Of a stretch of 62,545 nt of DNA, positions 8,283 to 19,600 are shown piece by piece. Origin of the DNA: Magnetaquiglobus sp039908105 (lineage in GTDB: Bacteria; Pseudomonadota; Magnetococcia; Magnetococcales; Magnetaquicoccaceae); the NCBI GenBank assembly GCA_039908105.1, contig JAMOBI010000016.1, positions 1-62,545 of the forward strand. The letters are read 5' to 3'. Both the position numbers and the translations under genes were made by a program. Positions within the stretch are counted from its first letter, which is position 1, and each line of letters opens with the position of its first letter. The notes under the pieces are model-generated. The model saw only the letters and a program-made list of their open reading frames with translations. It was not told where the DNA came from and searched no databases.

Positions 8283-9866
8283 TTGGTCGATCAAATTCAT
8301 GCCACGTTGGTATCTGCGAACGGTCGAAGCCCAGTGTCGAACCTGACACTTTGGATCCGGGCATCCGGCCCATGGGCGCTCTTGTTACTGTTGACACTCT
8401 TTCCTCTCCTCTTTTCCAAGGGACTCTCCGGCAATCCAGATGATTACCTCACCCTGCAGGCCGCTTCGGGATGGCTCAACCATTTCCCATTCGTTGGCCT
8501 TGAACATCGTCATCTGCGCTATCCACACAACCTGACCGTTGCCGGAGCGCTGAGCCTATTGGGAGAAAACAATCTCAGTCTGATTGCTTCGGCCTATCTC
8601 TACCATCTCTTGTTGCTCGGCGTCACCTTGTACGTCGTGCGACGTCTACGGGACATACATACCGCACTCTGGGTGCTTTTCGTACTCTCGGCGACCCCCA
8701 TTTTTGCCGCCTTCGCCACCTCGATCGTGCCGTTCACCATCGAGGTCTTCTTCATGATCGCCTCGCTGCTACTCTTTTATTGGGGACGGGAAAGTCAATC
8801 CGCCAGATCACTCTGGTTGATCTCAGCCGGTATTTTCGCGGGACTCGCCTGGGAGACCCGCGAAACCAGTGGCGCACTCATTCTGATGTACGGACTCCTC
8901 TTTCTCTTCGCACCTGGAATGGAACGCCGACACTATTTCTGGATGGGGGGCGGATTCCTGACGGTCTGGGGTGGTGAAATGTGCTACCACGCATTCTTCG
9001 TTGGCGATCCCTTGTACCGATTCCATGTGACCAGTGCCACCTTCGATCAGGCCAAAGGTCTGACAGTCCATTTACGCCACCACGATTTCAACAGCGACTC
9101 TCACATTTTCAATTTTGCGATGGCGGCCAGCTGGATGCCCAGTGGATTGTTTGATCTGCACTGGTCGATCAACGCCTGGATCAATCTCTTCTTTGAGGAT
9201 GATTATGGTTTGCTTTTCTGGTTGGCCCTGCCTGCCGGATGGTCCATATGGCACGACCACGATCATCCGCAGCTGCGTCGACTGATCGGCTTGAGCTGGC
9301 TGTTGGGATTGTGTACGATCTTCTGGTGTTTTTACCTGTTCACCTTGATGCAGCAACCACGCTACGTGGGCACACTCCCCTATGCCGCTGCTCTGCTGGT
9401 TGGATACTGGCTGGCCAATCTCTACAGACACTCTCGCGCCTCAAGCCTGCTTCTTGCCGCGCTGTTGTTGATCAGTGGTACGATCGCCATCAGCAGCAAA
9501 CCGGATGAACTTTTTCGGGAACGACAATTGGCGACTTTTGTTCAGGATCTTCCCGAAGCGGTCCATATTCTCCCGGCGCTCGCCGAGCACGGTGGTCCGG
9601 TACTCAAACCCCTGCTCGATGCCGGACGACTGCGCACCACCCACCCTGACGCCAATGCTCTGGTCGCTGGCGATCCCAAACATTGGAAAAACCATTATTC
9701 CGACTTGAAAGCCCTTCAATGGGAACTGGTCGCTCGCATCGAGAGACCGCTTCCGCTGGTCACACGCATTCTGCAAACCATCCAACTGCTCCCGATACTG
9801 CCAGAGTCGATCCGTAAACAGCTGATCCCCCCTTCAACCTCTCTGCCGATTCATCGCGTGAGCTGA
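8283..9866 (+). CDS. Polytopic membrane protein, dolichyl-phosphate-mannosyltransferase-like (GT-39-like)
   Basis: A protein of about 527 aa with roughly ten hydrophobic segments. As in its neighbour at 6144, the first membrane span is followed by an acidic loop motif (Gly-Asn-Pro-Asp-Asp-Tyr), where GT-C enzymes keep the catalytic Asp. The C-terminal 100 residues are soluble. The start is uncertain: the frame is open from 8145, with candidates TTG 8145, TTG 8283 (purine-rich run of Gs upstream) and GTG 8334; no ATG is available. Followed after 7 bases by a GT-9 gene, so it belongs to a surface-glycan operon with 9874 and 11070. Unlike the 6144 gene, its base composition matches the genome. 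The donor is probably a polyprenyl-phosphate sugar (inference). Confidence 0.65.
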   Translation: MVDQIHATLVSANGRSPVSNLTLWIRASGPWALLLLLTLFPLLFSKGLSGNPDDYLTLQAASGWLNHFPFVGLEHRHLRYPHNLTVAGALSLLGENNLSLIASAYLYHLLLLGVTLYVVRRLRDIHTALWVLFVLSATPIFAAFATSIVPFTIEVFFMIASLLLFYWGRESQSARSLWLISAGIFAGLAWETRETSGALILMYGLLFLFAPGMERRHYFWMGGGFLTVWGGEMCYHAFFVGDPLYRFHVTSATFDQAKGLTVHLRHHDFNSDSHIFNFAMAASWMPSGLFDLHWSINAWINLFFEDDYGLLFWLALPAGWSIWHDHDHPQLRRLIGLSWLLGLCTIFWCFYLFTLMQQPRYVGTLPYAAALLVGYWLANLYRHSRASSLLLAALLLISGTIAISSKPDELFRERQLATFVQDLPEAVHILPALAEHGGPVLKPLLDAGRLRTTHPDANALVAGDPKHWKNHYSDLKALQWELVARIERPLPLVTRILQTIQLLPILPESIRKQLIPPSTSLPIHRVS

Positions 9867-9873
9867 CGCACGT

Positions 9874-11091
9874 ATGAACACCGCCCGCCTTCGTTTTTTG
9901 GATTATTGGATCGGCAGACCCCTCTGTCATCTGGCAACCGTATGGAGTCGCCTTCGTCGACCATTCCATCCCAGGAAAGATCCCGCCACCGCAGGCAGTG
10001 TGTTGTTCATCAAATTGATGGGGATTGGCAGCATTGTGCTCACTCTGCCCACGCTGCTTGCCTTAAAGCGCCATCATCCTGAGATGCGCATCTATTTCTT
10101 GACTTTCAGCAGCAATGCCCAATTCTTGCACCTGTTGAACATCTGCACGGCGGATCACATCATCCCCGTGGAAACCCATTCGGTGTGGCTTCTGTTTCGC
10201 AGCGCATTTCAGGCACTGCGCAAAATACGTGCTGAAAAAATCGACCTGGTGATCGACCTGGAGTTTTTCTCCCGTTTCACCGCACTGTTTGCGTTTCTCG
10301 CCACTCCAAAAACCGGCATCATCGGGTATCACGGCTTCCACTGTGAAGGGCTGAAGCGGGGCGATCTGATCGACCATCCCATCGATTTCAACTGCACCCT
10401 GCACACCTCACAGACCTTTTTCACTCTGTTGAGACCTCTTGGGATCACTCAAGAGTCCTACGACAGTACCTTGCCCCAGATCCCCCCATCCCCTGGCGCC
10501 ACGGAACGGTTCAGGGCCTGGCTGAATCAAGCCGGCTTCCCAACCGACCGAACAGCGCCTTCCGGATGGATTGCCGTCAATCCCCATTGCGGAGATTTGA
10601 TTCAGCTGCGCAAATGGCCTCTGAAACACTTCGCCCATTTGATCCACATCTTGCTGGATCGGCACCCGGAGTTTGGTATCGTACTGATCGGATCCGGACA
10701 GGAACGGGCCAATGGCGAGCATCTGCGATCCATGCTGGAAACGAAAATATTGGATCGGGTATTCAATCTGGCGGGCATGACCGATATCCAGGGGCTGCTC
10801 GATCTGTTTCACTCCACTCTCTGTGTGGTCAGCAACGACTCTGGGCCAGCTCACCTGGCAGCCATGACCGGCGTCCCAAGCGTGGTGTTGTTCGGTCCAG
10901 AAATCCCCGAACTCTATCGCCCACTGGGGGAGAATGTAGAGGTTTTGCGTTTGCGTCTGGATTGTCAACCCTGCGTTTCGGTCTATAACGGCAAACGCTC
11001 CTGGTGTCACAAGAACCGCTGTTTGAGCGATCTCTCCCCAACAATCGTCGTAGAAGCGGTGGAACGGGCATGTCTCAAGAAAAGCCAATGA
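9874..11091 (+). CDS. Glycosyltransferase family 9 (heptosyltransferase-like)
   Basis: A 405-aa cytoplasmic GT-B enzyme resembling ADP-heptose:LPS heptosyltransferases (WaaC/WaaF/WaaQ). Family marks are the N-terminal Lys-Leu-Met-Gly-Ile-Gly-Ser-Ile-Val-Leu loop near residue 48 and the donor-binding C-terminal stretch VSNDSGPAHLAA with GVPSVVLFGPE (about 322-350). A short C-terminal Cys-containing segment (CQPCVSV, later CHKNRC) is also seen in many GT-9 proteins. It would add a heptose or related sugar to the LPS inner core. The start follows the previous stop by 7 bases and the end overlaps the methyltransferase gene, so it is translationally coupled in the glycan operon. The exact acceptor cannot be read from sequence. 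Confidence 0.85.
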   Translation: MNTARLRFLDYWIGRPLCHLATVWSRLRRPFHPRKDPATAGSVLFIKLMGIGSIVLTLPTLLALKRHHPEMRIYFLTFSSNAQFLHLLNICTADHIIPVETHSVWLLFRSAFQALRKIRAEKIDLVIDLEFFSRFTALFAFLATPKTGIIGYHGFHCEGLKRGDLIDHPIDFNCTLHTSQTFFTLLRPLGITQESYDSTLPQIPPSPGATERFRAWLNQAGFPTDRTAPSGWIAVNPHCGDLIQLRKWPLKHFAHLIHILLDRHPEFGIVLIGSGQERANGEHLRSMLETKILDRVFNLAGMTDIQGLLDLFHSTLCVVSNDSGPAHLAAMTGVPSVVLFGPEIPELYRPLGENVEVLRLRLDCQPCVSVYNGKRSWCHKNRCLSDLSPTIVVEAVERACLKKSQ

Positions 11092-11948
11092 ACTGTCCCT
11101 TGTGTCATGGCAGGGATGCCACATTCCGCGTGCAGGCCCGTGAAGCACCGGTTCACGAATGTCAGGTCTGTGGCGTGTTGTTTTTGCATCCCATGCCCGA
11201 TGAAGAGCGCTTGCAAACCATCTATCAAGCTCATTATTACGCTTCATGGGGTGGGGAAACCTGGGACAAGGCGGTTAGAGAACAAAAAAAACTCAATTTT
11301 CGTACCCATTTGCAGCGCATTCGACCACTCATCACCTCCAAAGGGAGGCTCCTGGACGTGGGAGCCGCCCGTGGCGAATTGGTGGAAACCGCCCTCGAAC
11401 TTGATTTCGATGCCTATGGTGTGGAACGCTCGTCCCATGGCGCGGCCCAGGCCAAAAAACAGCTGGGGACGGATCGGGTTCTGGCTGCCCGCATCGAGGA
11501 TGCGGAATTGGGCACTCAGCCATTTGATGTCATCACCCTGTTCGATCTGATTGAACACGTCACCGAACCCGATCGCGTATTGACCCGGGTAGTGGACCAT
11601 CTCGCCCCGGGTGGAGTGCTGTATCTGGTCACTCCGGATTCGGCATCGATCTCCCTTCGCCTCATGGGTCGATACTGGTGGCATTACAAACCTGAACATC
11701 TATTCTATTTCAATCGTACCAACCTGGTCAGACTGCTCGAGAAGCACGGACTGATGACCCTGGAGAGCGGATCCAATCGCAAATCGCTCACATTAATCTA
11801 CCTGCTCAATCAGTTGGCCACCTTTGAAATCCCACTGATCACCCCGATCGCGCGCTGGTTACGCCCCCGCCTGCCCGACTTCCTGGCCACGCTGCGCTTC
11901 ACTTTTCCGTCGGGTGAATTGTACCTGTTGGCCCAAAAAATTCCGTAA
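11070..11948 (+). CDS. Class I SAM-dependent methyltransferase with N-terminal zinc ribbon
   Basis: About 292 aa. The N-terminus carries a four-cysteine ribbon (Cys-Pro-Leu-Cys ... Cys-Gln-Val-Cys). A Rossmann methyltransferase core follows, with motif I Leu-Asp-Val-Gly-Ala-Ala-Arg-Gly-Glu (about residue 96) and post-motif Phe-Asp-Leu-Ile-Glu-His-Val. This combination is common in sugar- or polysaccharide-modifying methyltransferases of LPS and capsule clusters. The start could be ATG 11070, or ATG 11088, which overlaps the upstream stop as ATGA; both keep the ribbon. The context suggests methylation of a surface sugar (inference). Confidence 0.8.
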   Translation: MSQEKPMNCPLCHGRDATFRVQAREAPVHECQVCGVLFLHPMPDEERLQTIYQAHYYASWGGETWDKAVREQKKLNFRTHLQRIRPLITSKGRLLDVGAARGELVETALELDFDAYGVERSSHGAAQAKKQLGTDRVLAARIEDAELGTQPFDVITLFDLIEHVTEPDRVLTRVVDHLAPGGVLYLVTPDSASISLRLMGRYWWHYKPEHLFYFNRTNLVRLLEKHGLMTLESGSNRKSLTLIYLLNQLATFEIPLITPIARWLRPRLPDFLATLRFTFPSGELYLLAQKIP

Positions 11949-12046
11949 CGGGATGTTGCAAGGTCGGATTGGGAGCAAGAATCGTTCAAACCACGCTTCA
12001 GACTGCCTTTGACGAGCGGTTTGCATAATGGACTGGGAATCATGTC

Positions 12047-15000
12047 ATGGATAATCCGGAACTCATTATTTGGACGCGCCGCAAGGCAGAGATAGTGATT
12101 CTGGCCTTGGGATATTTCCTGGCCGGTCTGGCTGGTCAGTGGGAGCCCCTGGTACCCCACTACGCCTCGGCGATTTGGCCTCCTGCAGGGATCTCCCTGG
12201 CCGGACTGCTGATTTTCGGTATCAATCGCTGGCCGGGAGTCTGGCTGGGCGCCATTGCCATCAATCTTTATCGCATCGGGGATGCTGCCGGCAGCGGAAA
12301 TTGGCTGACCGGGGATGCCGTGCTGCAAGCCGTATCCATCTCCACCGGTTCCACGTTTCAGGCCCTGCTCGGGAGCATCCTGATTCGCCGCCTGGTGGGA
12401 GTGGAAGGGATGTTTGATACCGGTGGTACCATCTTCCGCCTGCTTTTGCTGGGCGGACCGGTCAGTTGCTCGGTCACGGCCATGATCGGGCCGCTCACCC
12501 TGCTGGTTGGCGGCGTGATCACGGCGGACAGCCTGCCATTCAATATGTTTGGCTGGTGGGTCGGCGACAGCATCGGCGTGTTGGTGATCGCTCCACTGTT
12601 GTTGTTGTGGTCACCACTGCTGGGGAGCGAATGGCAACGGATCCGCCTGGTGCTGAGCAGTGGACTGCTCCTGGTGCTGATGGTGGTGATCGCGCTGCTG
12701 GTCAACATCAACGTCTTGGAACATGCGCGGGGCAAGGCTGCGTTAAACTCTGAGGCCACCCGATTCACCGATGACCTGTCCGCCACCTTGCAGGTGGCCG
12801 AAGAGACCCTCCAATCCCTGGCCAGTTATGTACGGCTGACACCAAACGTCGAGGCGGACGACTTCACCGCCTTTACGCGTCGTATTTTGGCGCACAACCC
12901 TGGTATTCAAGCCTTGGAGTGGATTCCGGTGGTGCCGGCATCGGAACGCGCTTCCCTGGAAGAGCGCGGACGTCGCTGGTATCCCGACTTTCACCTGACC
13001 GAACTCACCAGGAATGGGGAGATGGTCTCTGCCGGAGAGCGTCCTCTTTACTACCCGGTGGCCCTGGTCGCGCCGCTGGCCGGCAACGAAAGGGCGGTGG
13101 GGTTTGACTTGGGCTCCAATCCCGAACGCCTGGCCAGCATCGTGGCTGCCCGGGATTCCGGTCAGGCCTCTGCCACACGCAGCGGCATCCTGGTGCAGAA
13201 ATACGATCACCTGGCCGGTCTGTTGATCTTCATCCCGGTCTACCGCAGTGACCCGCAACCCGTTACCCGAGAGGAACGCCGCAGCCAACTGATCGGTTTC
13301 ACCCTGGGGGTGTTTCGGGTCAAAGATCTGGTGGAAAACACCATTCGGCACCGCATGGGTACCGACATGCCTTTCACCATCACCGATCAGAGCGCTTCGA
13401 CGTCGGACGAGCCATTCTATCGATCCGCAGTACTGCCCATGCGCGATCGCCATGACTTGAGCCGGGAGTTGCAGGTGGCCGACCGGGTGTGGCAATTGAA
13501 CTTTTTTGTCAAGAACTCCCCGGAATTCCACCGCGCTTCTGCAAGTGCCTGGTTGTTTTTGACCGTTGGCCTGCTCTTGACCGCTCTGCTGGAGGCCGTG
13601 GCCGTGCTGGTGGTCAGCCGGGACCTCTTCACCCGGCATATCGTCGAGCAGACCACCCGCGCATTGCATCAGCGCACGACAGAGCTCTACACCAAGGAAG
13701 AACAACTGCGTGCCATTCTGAACAACGCCGATACGGTGATCTGTTTCAAGGATACCGAGGGACGCTATCTGTGGATCAATCGTCGTTACGAGGCGTTGTT
13801 TCACATCCATTACGAAGAGATCATGGGCAAGACCGACTTCGATATCTTTCCCAAGGAGGCGGCGGAGAGATTGCGCGCCAATGATCGTCTGGTATTGGAG
13901 AGCCACTCCAACCTGGAGGTGGAAGAGCGGGTTCCCCATGACGACGGACAGATCCACACCTACATTTCAGTCAAATTCCTGCTGACCAACCCCGACGGCA
14001 CGCCTTCCGGGGTCTGCTGCATCGCCACCGACATCACCGGGCGCAAGCGCGCCGAAGAGGCGCTGCATGCGAGCGAGGAGCGTTACCGGTTGATCTCGTC
14101 CAACCTGGAGGACATGCTTTTTCTGCACAATACGGATGGCAGCATCCGTCATGTCTCTCCGTCGGTTGAGCGGGTGCTGGGATACCAACCCAGCGAACTG
14201 ATCGGCAGACGACCAATGGAGTTGTATCACCCCGAGGATGCCCACCTCTTTCCTCCATCGTATCAAAAGGTGCTACTTGACAAGCAAAGCGACACACTGG
14301 TCCACCGCTTACAGACCAAAGATGGCCGCTATTTGTGGATCGAGTGCCTGGTTACGCCCATTCTCGATGCCCAAGGTGAGGTCGACCATATCCAGAACCT
14401 GGCCCGCAACGTGACTGCCCGCCAGGAGGCTGAGTTGGCTTTGCGCCGGGAACGGGATTTCATCCGGGAAACGATCAACGCGCTGCCCGGAGTTTTCTAC
14501 CTGATCAGCCAAGAGGGGCGCTTCCAATTATGGAATCGGGAACTTGAGAAGATCAGTGGATTTTCCAGCGAAGAGATGGCCGTGGTTTCCCCGTCCGAGC
14601 TCTTCGCGGGAAAAGAGCGGGAATACATCATCCAAAAGATTGCCGAGGTGTTCGTCAAAGGATTCGCTTCCGTCGAGGCCAGCATCATCGCCAAGGATGG
14701 CACGGCCATCCCCCACTATTTCGTGGGTTCGCGCATCTTCCTCGACGGTATCCCTGCCTTGATTGGCATGGGGATCGATATCCGTGAGCGCAAAGGGCTG
14801 GAGGAAAAACTTAAGGCCAGCGAACGGCGCTTACAAGACATCTTGGACAATACAGCCGCAGTGATCTTCATCAAGGATCTGCAAGGCCGCTACCAGTTCA
14901 TCAACCGCGCCTACAGCGCGTTGCTCCACATCAGCCATGAAGGGGTGCAAGGGAGAACGGATCATGACCTCTTTCCGGCTGATCTGGCGTCCGAATTTCA

Positions 15001-16357
15001 GGCGAACGACCGCAAGGCTCTGGAAAGTCCCACGCCCATCATGGTCGACGAGATCGTACCCCTGGATGACGGCATCCATACCTATCTGTCGATCAAATTT
15101 CCTCTCAAGGACAGTTCCGGTGCTCCTTACGCGGTATGCGGAATCGCTACCGACATCACCGACCGCAAGCGAATGGAGACCGACCTGCTCCAGGCCAAAG
15201 ATGCCGCTGAGGCTGCCACGCGTGCCAAGGGCGGCTTTTTGGCCGCGATGAGCCATGAAATCCGCACCCCCATGAACGTCGTGCTCGGCATGGCCGAACT
15301 GCTGCTGGAGAGTGAACTGGATCCCGAACAGCGCCACTTCACCCGGATCATGCATCGTTCCGGCAAGGCGCTTATGACGGTGATTGATGATATCCTGGAG
15401 TTCTCGCGCATCGAGGCGGGCCGGATCTCACTGGCGGAAACGCCCTTTTCACCCTGCCAAGTGGTGGAAGAGAGCTGCACACTGATGCAAATAGCGGCTC
15501 AAGAGAAGGGGTTGCCTCTGACCATCGAATTTGATTCCACCCTGCCGGAGATGGTACTCGGCGACGATGGTCGGGTGCGACAGGTGTTGATCAATCTGCT
15601 CGGCAATGCGATCAAGTTCACCCATAGTGGACAGGTACGGGTCTCCCTGACCCGCTCGTCCGGGCCACCGGAGAAGCTGCTTTTTGCGGTCATCGACAGC
15701 GGTATCGGCATTGCCAAGGAACAGCAGGAGACTATTTTTGAACAGTTCACCCAGGCCGATGCGTGGATCACGCGGCGCTACGGCGGTAGTGGTCTGGGGT
15801 TGGCCATCTCCAGGCGGCTGGTGGAGCTGATGGGTGGATGGATCTCCCTGGAGAGCCGGCTGGGAGAGGGCAGCACCTTCCGGTTTGCGTTGCCATTGCG
15901 TCCCGTGCTCCAGGCCGCCAGCCACCCGGATCAGGAAGCCGACCATCCTGTTGATCTCAAGTTGCAACCATTGCGCATTCTGCTGGTCGAGGACGTAGAG
16001 GAGAATCAACTTCTGCTCTCCGCCTATCTGTCCAAGACCCCGCATCGATGTGTCATGGTGGGCAATGGGCTGGAGGCGATCGAACGGGTGCAGCAGGAGG
16101 TGTTCGATCTGATCATCATGGATGTGCAGATGCCGGGCATGGATGGCTACAGTGCCACCCGTTGGATCCGTCAGTGGGAGCAGGAGGGCCAACGTCCGGC
16201 CATGACGATTATCGCCCTTTCTGCCCACGCCATGGAGGGGGAGATAACCCGCAGCAGGGAGGTCGGCTGCGACGGTTATCTTTCCAAACCCATCAGCAAA
16301 CAGGCTTTCCTTCAGGCCATCCAAAAGGTGGCCGAGCAGCGGACAGGTGCTGCATAG
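12047..16357 (+). CDS. Hybrid sensor histidine kinase: MASE1-CHASE-multiple PAS-HisKA-HATPase-REC
   Basis: A 1436-aa membrane sensor. Residues about 15-235 form a MASE1-type multi-span sensor. About 250-450 is a periplasmic CHASE domain (VEADDFTAFTRRIL, then Trp-Ile-Pro-Val-Val-Pro), closed by a membrane segment near 495-515. Four PAS domains occupy about 553-1040; the first and fourth are near duplicates (NADTVIC..KD..GRY versus NTAAVIF..KD..GRY). The HisKA H-box SHEIRTPMN has the phospho-His near 1070. N and G boxes follow (NLLGNAIKFTHSG; GGSGLGLAISRRLVELMGG). A C-terminal receiver starts near 1311 with the phospho-Asp in IIMDVQMPGMDG. No cognate regulator gene is adjacent. The presence of PAS and MASE1 fits integration of redox or ligand cues; the ligand is unknown. 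Confidence 0.92.
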   Translation: MDNPELIIWTRRKAEIVILALGYFLAGLAGQWEPLVPHYASAIWPPAGISLAGLLIFGINRWPGVWLGAIAINLYRIGDAAGSGNWLTGDAVLQAVSISTGSTFQALLGSILIRRLVGVEGMFDTGGTIFRLLLLGGPVSCSVTAMIGPLTLLVGGVITADSLPFNMFGWWVGDSIGVLVIAPLLLLWSPLLGSEWQRIRLVLSSGLLLVLMVVIALLVNINVLEHARGKAALNSEATRFTDDLSATLQVAEETLQSLASYVRLTPNVEADDFTAFTRRILAHNPGIQALEWIPVVPASERASLEERGRRWYPDFHLTELTRNGEMVSAGERPLYYPVALVAPLAGNERAVGFDLGSNPERLASIVAARDSGQASATRSGILVQKYDHLAGLLIFIPVYRSDPQPVTREERRSQLIGFTLGVFRVKDLVENTIRHRMGTDMPFTITDQSASTSDEPFYRSAVLPMRDRHDLSRELQVADRVWQLNFFVKNSPEFHRASASAWLFLTVGLLLTALLEAVAVLVVSRDLFTRHIVEQTTRALHQRTTELYTKEEQLRAILNNADTVICFKDTEGRYLWINRRYEALFHIHYEEIMGKTDFDIFPKEAAERLRANDRLVLESHSNLEVEERVPHDDGQIHTYISVKFLLTNPDGTPSGVCCIATDITGRKRAEEALHASEERYRLISSNLEDMLFLHNTDGSIRHVSPSVERVLGYQPSELIGRRPMELYHPEDAHLFPPSYQKVLLDKQSDTLVHRLQTKDGRYLWIECLVTPILDAQGEVDHIQNLARNVTARQEAELALRRERDFIRETINALPGVFYLISQEGRFQLWNRELEKISGFSSEEMAVVSPSELFAGKEREYIIQKIAEVFVKGFASVEASIIAKDGTAIPHYFVGSRIFLDGIPALIGMGIDIRERKGLEEKLKASERRLQDILDNTAAVIFIKDLQGRYQFINRAYSALLHISHEGVQGRTDHDLFPADLASEFQANDRKALESPTPIMVDEIVPLDDGIHTYLSIKFPLKDSSGAPYAVCGIATDITDRKRMETDLLQAKDAAEAATRAKGGFLAAMSHEIRTPMNVVLGMAELLLESELDPEQRHFTRIMHRSGKALMTVIDDILEFSRIEAGRISLAETPFSPCQVVEESCTLMQIAAQEKGLPLTIEFDSTLPEMVLGDDGRVRQVLINLLGNAIKFTHSGQVRVSLTRSSGPPEKLLFAVIDSGIGIAKEQQETIFEQFTQADAWITRRYGGSGLGLAISRRLVELMGGWISLESRLGEGSTFRFALPLRPVLQAASHPDQEADHPVDLKLQPLRILLVEDVEENQLLLSAYLSKTPHRCVMVGNGLEAIERVQQEVFDLIIMDVQMPGMDGYSATRWIRQWEQEGQRPAMTIIALSAHAMEGEITRSREVGCDGYLSKPISKQAFLQAIQKVAEQRTGAA

Positions 16358-16692
16358 GCACATTGAGAGGGGATCGCGATCGTAGTCGAGGTCGTTTCTT
16401 TGTCGGACGAAGAGCGGAAGCGTCTGCTGGATGGCAGCAGGCAGGATGTCAATCTCTGCGCACCACACTCTCCACCAGGATCATGGTCTCGATGCGCCAC
16501 ACCGCGCGTGCAAAGTCGATTTGCCGCTGTGGAAATACCCGGCACCGTGTACAATCGTCGCATGCACGCACTGCATGCACGGGGTGTGAACGTTGCCACA
16601 GATCAATGCCGCATGATCAAGACCGTCTCAATCACAACGGATGTTGCTGGCCAGTGTGTCGACGATGAACTTCATGAAACCGGAGGCCCACC
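16358..16692. other. Intergenic stretch without recognisable features
   Basis: About 335 bases between the hybrid kinase and the TIR-STAND gene. Several overlapping frames are open but none has a convincing start, motif or composition. A short near-palindrome built on TGCATGCA occurs around 16561-16580. I see no terminator or promoter I can support. Confidence 0.5.
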
Positions 16693-19600
16693 ATGGCCCG
16701 CATCTTCATCAGCCATTCCAGCCAAAACAATCCTGAGGCCATCGCTCTGCGCGACTGGCTGCTGGGAGAAGGATGGGATGATCTCTTTCTTGATCTCGAT
16801 CCTGAACGTGGCATCATCGCGGGTGAGCGATGGGAACGGGCCTTGCACGAAGCGGCCAACCGCTGTGATGCCGTGCTGTTTCTGGTCAGTCAAGCATGGC
16901 TGGACTCCGGATGGTGCCGCAAAGAGTTCCATTTGGCGCGTCGGCTCAACAAGCGCATCCTGGGCATCTTGATCGAGGATATCCCTGTCCAGAACCTGCC
17001 GGAAGAACTCATCGCAACCTGGCAATTGGTCAACCTCGCCAGTGGCGATGATCATCAGATGTTTCGCGCCGTGCTGCCCGATGGCAGCAAAGAGCAGCAT
17101 ATCACTTTTTCCAAGTCTGGCCTGACCCGGCTCAAAAACGGGCTGAACAAAGCTGGCCTGGATCCTCGTTTCTTTGCCTGGCCACCAGAACATGACCTGA
17201 AGAGACCTCCCTATCGAGGGATGCGTCCATTGGAGGCGGAGGATGCCGGAATATTCTTCGGTCGTGAAGCCCCGATTATCGATTTGCTTGCAACATTACG
17301 GGGTCTGCGAGAGGCCGCCCCACCACGTTTTTTAGTGATATTGGGGGCTTCTGGATCTGGCAAGTCTTCTTTCTTGCGTGCCGGTATTCTGCCACGCCTG
17401 CATCGGGATGAGCAGAATTTCCTGACCTTGCCCATTGTCCGTCCTGAACAGGCGGTTTTAACAGGCGATAACGGCTTCTTGCACAGTCTGGAACAGGTGT
17501 TTGACCACCACCAGATACAGGCAACCCGCAAGCAATTGCGAGATGCGCTGGATACTGGAAGCTCAGCCTTGTTGCCCTTGCTCACCCAATTGACCAACAA
17601 AGCCAAGCCATCGTCAATCTCCGATAAAGCCGTATCGTCGGCACCAACATTGGTACTTTCCATCGACCAAGGGGAAGAGTTGTTCCTGGCAGAAGGAGCA
17701 GCTGAATCACAACGATTCCTTGCCCTGCTCAAGGAGTTGGTCCTGGCAAAAAATCCCAATTTTCTCACCCTCTTCACCATTCGTTCTGATTCCTACGAGA
17801 GATTGCAGACAGCCAATCCCCTGGAGGGAGTCAAACAAGAAACCTATAGCTTGCCACCCATGCCCCGTGGTGCCTATCAAGCAGTCATCACCGGACCGGC
17901 GGCCCGAATGAGCTCTACCCAGCGCCATCTGAAAATTGATCCCAAACTTACAGAGACCCTGTTACAGGATATTGGCCATGGCGGGGGGAAGGATGCACTT
18001 CCGCTGCTGGCCTTTACCCTGGAGCGTCTTTACATTGAATACGGTGGAGCCGGCGAATTGCGGCTGGATCAATATCTGGATATGGGGGGGATCAAAGGGG
18101 CTATCGAGGCGGCAGTGGAGCGTGCGTTCAAGGCTGCTGAGCAAGATCCAGCACTCCCTCGCGACCACATGGCCTGCTCACTTTTGTTGCGTCGTGGTCT
18201 GATCCCATGGTTGGCCGGTATCGACCCGGAGACCCAGGCTCCACGCCGCCGTATCGCCAAACTGGCCGAAATTCCCGTCGAAGCCCAATCGTTGATCCAT
18301 CTCCTGATTGACCAGCGTCTGCTGGCCACCGATGTGGATAAAGAGAGTGGTGAAACCACGATCGAACCGGCACATGAATCCCTGCTCCGCCAGTGGGGAT
18401 TGCTGCAAGGGTGGCTTTTGGAAGATTTCGCCGCCCTTTCCATCCTTGAGGGTGTGCAGCGCGGCGCGCGGGACTGGGAAGCAAACGAACGTGATCAAGC
18501 ATGGCTCAACCACACCGCCGGACGGTTAGAGGATGCGGAGCATCTCAAGCAACGGGATGATTTGGTTCTTTTTTTTACACAATCCGACCGGGATTACCTC
18601 AAAGAGTGCCGTGAACAAGACAACCACCGGCGTGACAAGGAGTTGGATGAGGCGCGAAAACTGGCGGAGGTACAAAAAAAGGTCGTACGCCGCACTCGCG
18701 TGGGGTTGGTGGTGGCCTTATGTTTGATGGTGGTGGCGGGAATCGGGGCTTATGTCGCCACAAAATTTGCCGCCAGCGCAAAAAACAGCTTGATCATGAC
18801 CCTGATTCAACTGGGCATGCAGGAAGTCAGAAATGGTGAAATCGGTCAAGCCACAGCCTATTTCGAACATGCGCTGCGTCGATGCGCAGGCACCTGCGCC
18901 CACAGCGATTTAACGCACCGACTGGACGCGGGTTGGAAACGTTCGATCACCTTGCCGATCGAAAGTCTTGACTTGAAGGATAAGGCCATCCATGCCAGAT
19001 TCCGCAATCAGGCGGACGCATTAAATGTGATTCAATTTCCAGACGCCATGTTCACATGGAAACCAGAAGGTCACTGGGAACGCCAACCCCTCTCAAACCC
19101 CTTGAGCGGTGGTCAATATTCTTGGTTTGCATCCAGCAACCTGCTGTTTGAGATGGGATTGACCGGTAACAATCAATCGGTTCCAGCGCTGAACATGCGG
19201 TCTGTGCAACAGGGGGGACGCCTGATCGACACGCACCCCCTTGATCGCCCCATGGCTTATTTAGACAGCAATCGTCGTGGCAGCCATTTATTGTTGATGA
19301 ATCAGGATAGAAATTTTATCCAACTTTATTCCACTGAACCGATGAAAAAACTGGCCAGTTATACCCCGGATATCATGTTGCTTAATTTTATCGTGTTGTC
19401 CGATCGGGCGATACTGACCTATGCTAATGGTGATATCCGCATCCTGCCCCTGGAACAAGAAGGGTTTGCCAAACAAAAAGAATTGGGTCGTCTCGCCAAT
19501 GGAGCGACTGGTATCGTTTTGAGTGAGGACGAAACCCATCTGCTTGTCATCTCGGAAAAAGAAGCGCTCGTATACGATCTGGTGAATGACAAATCAACCT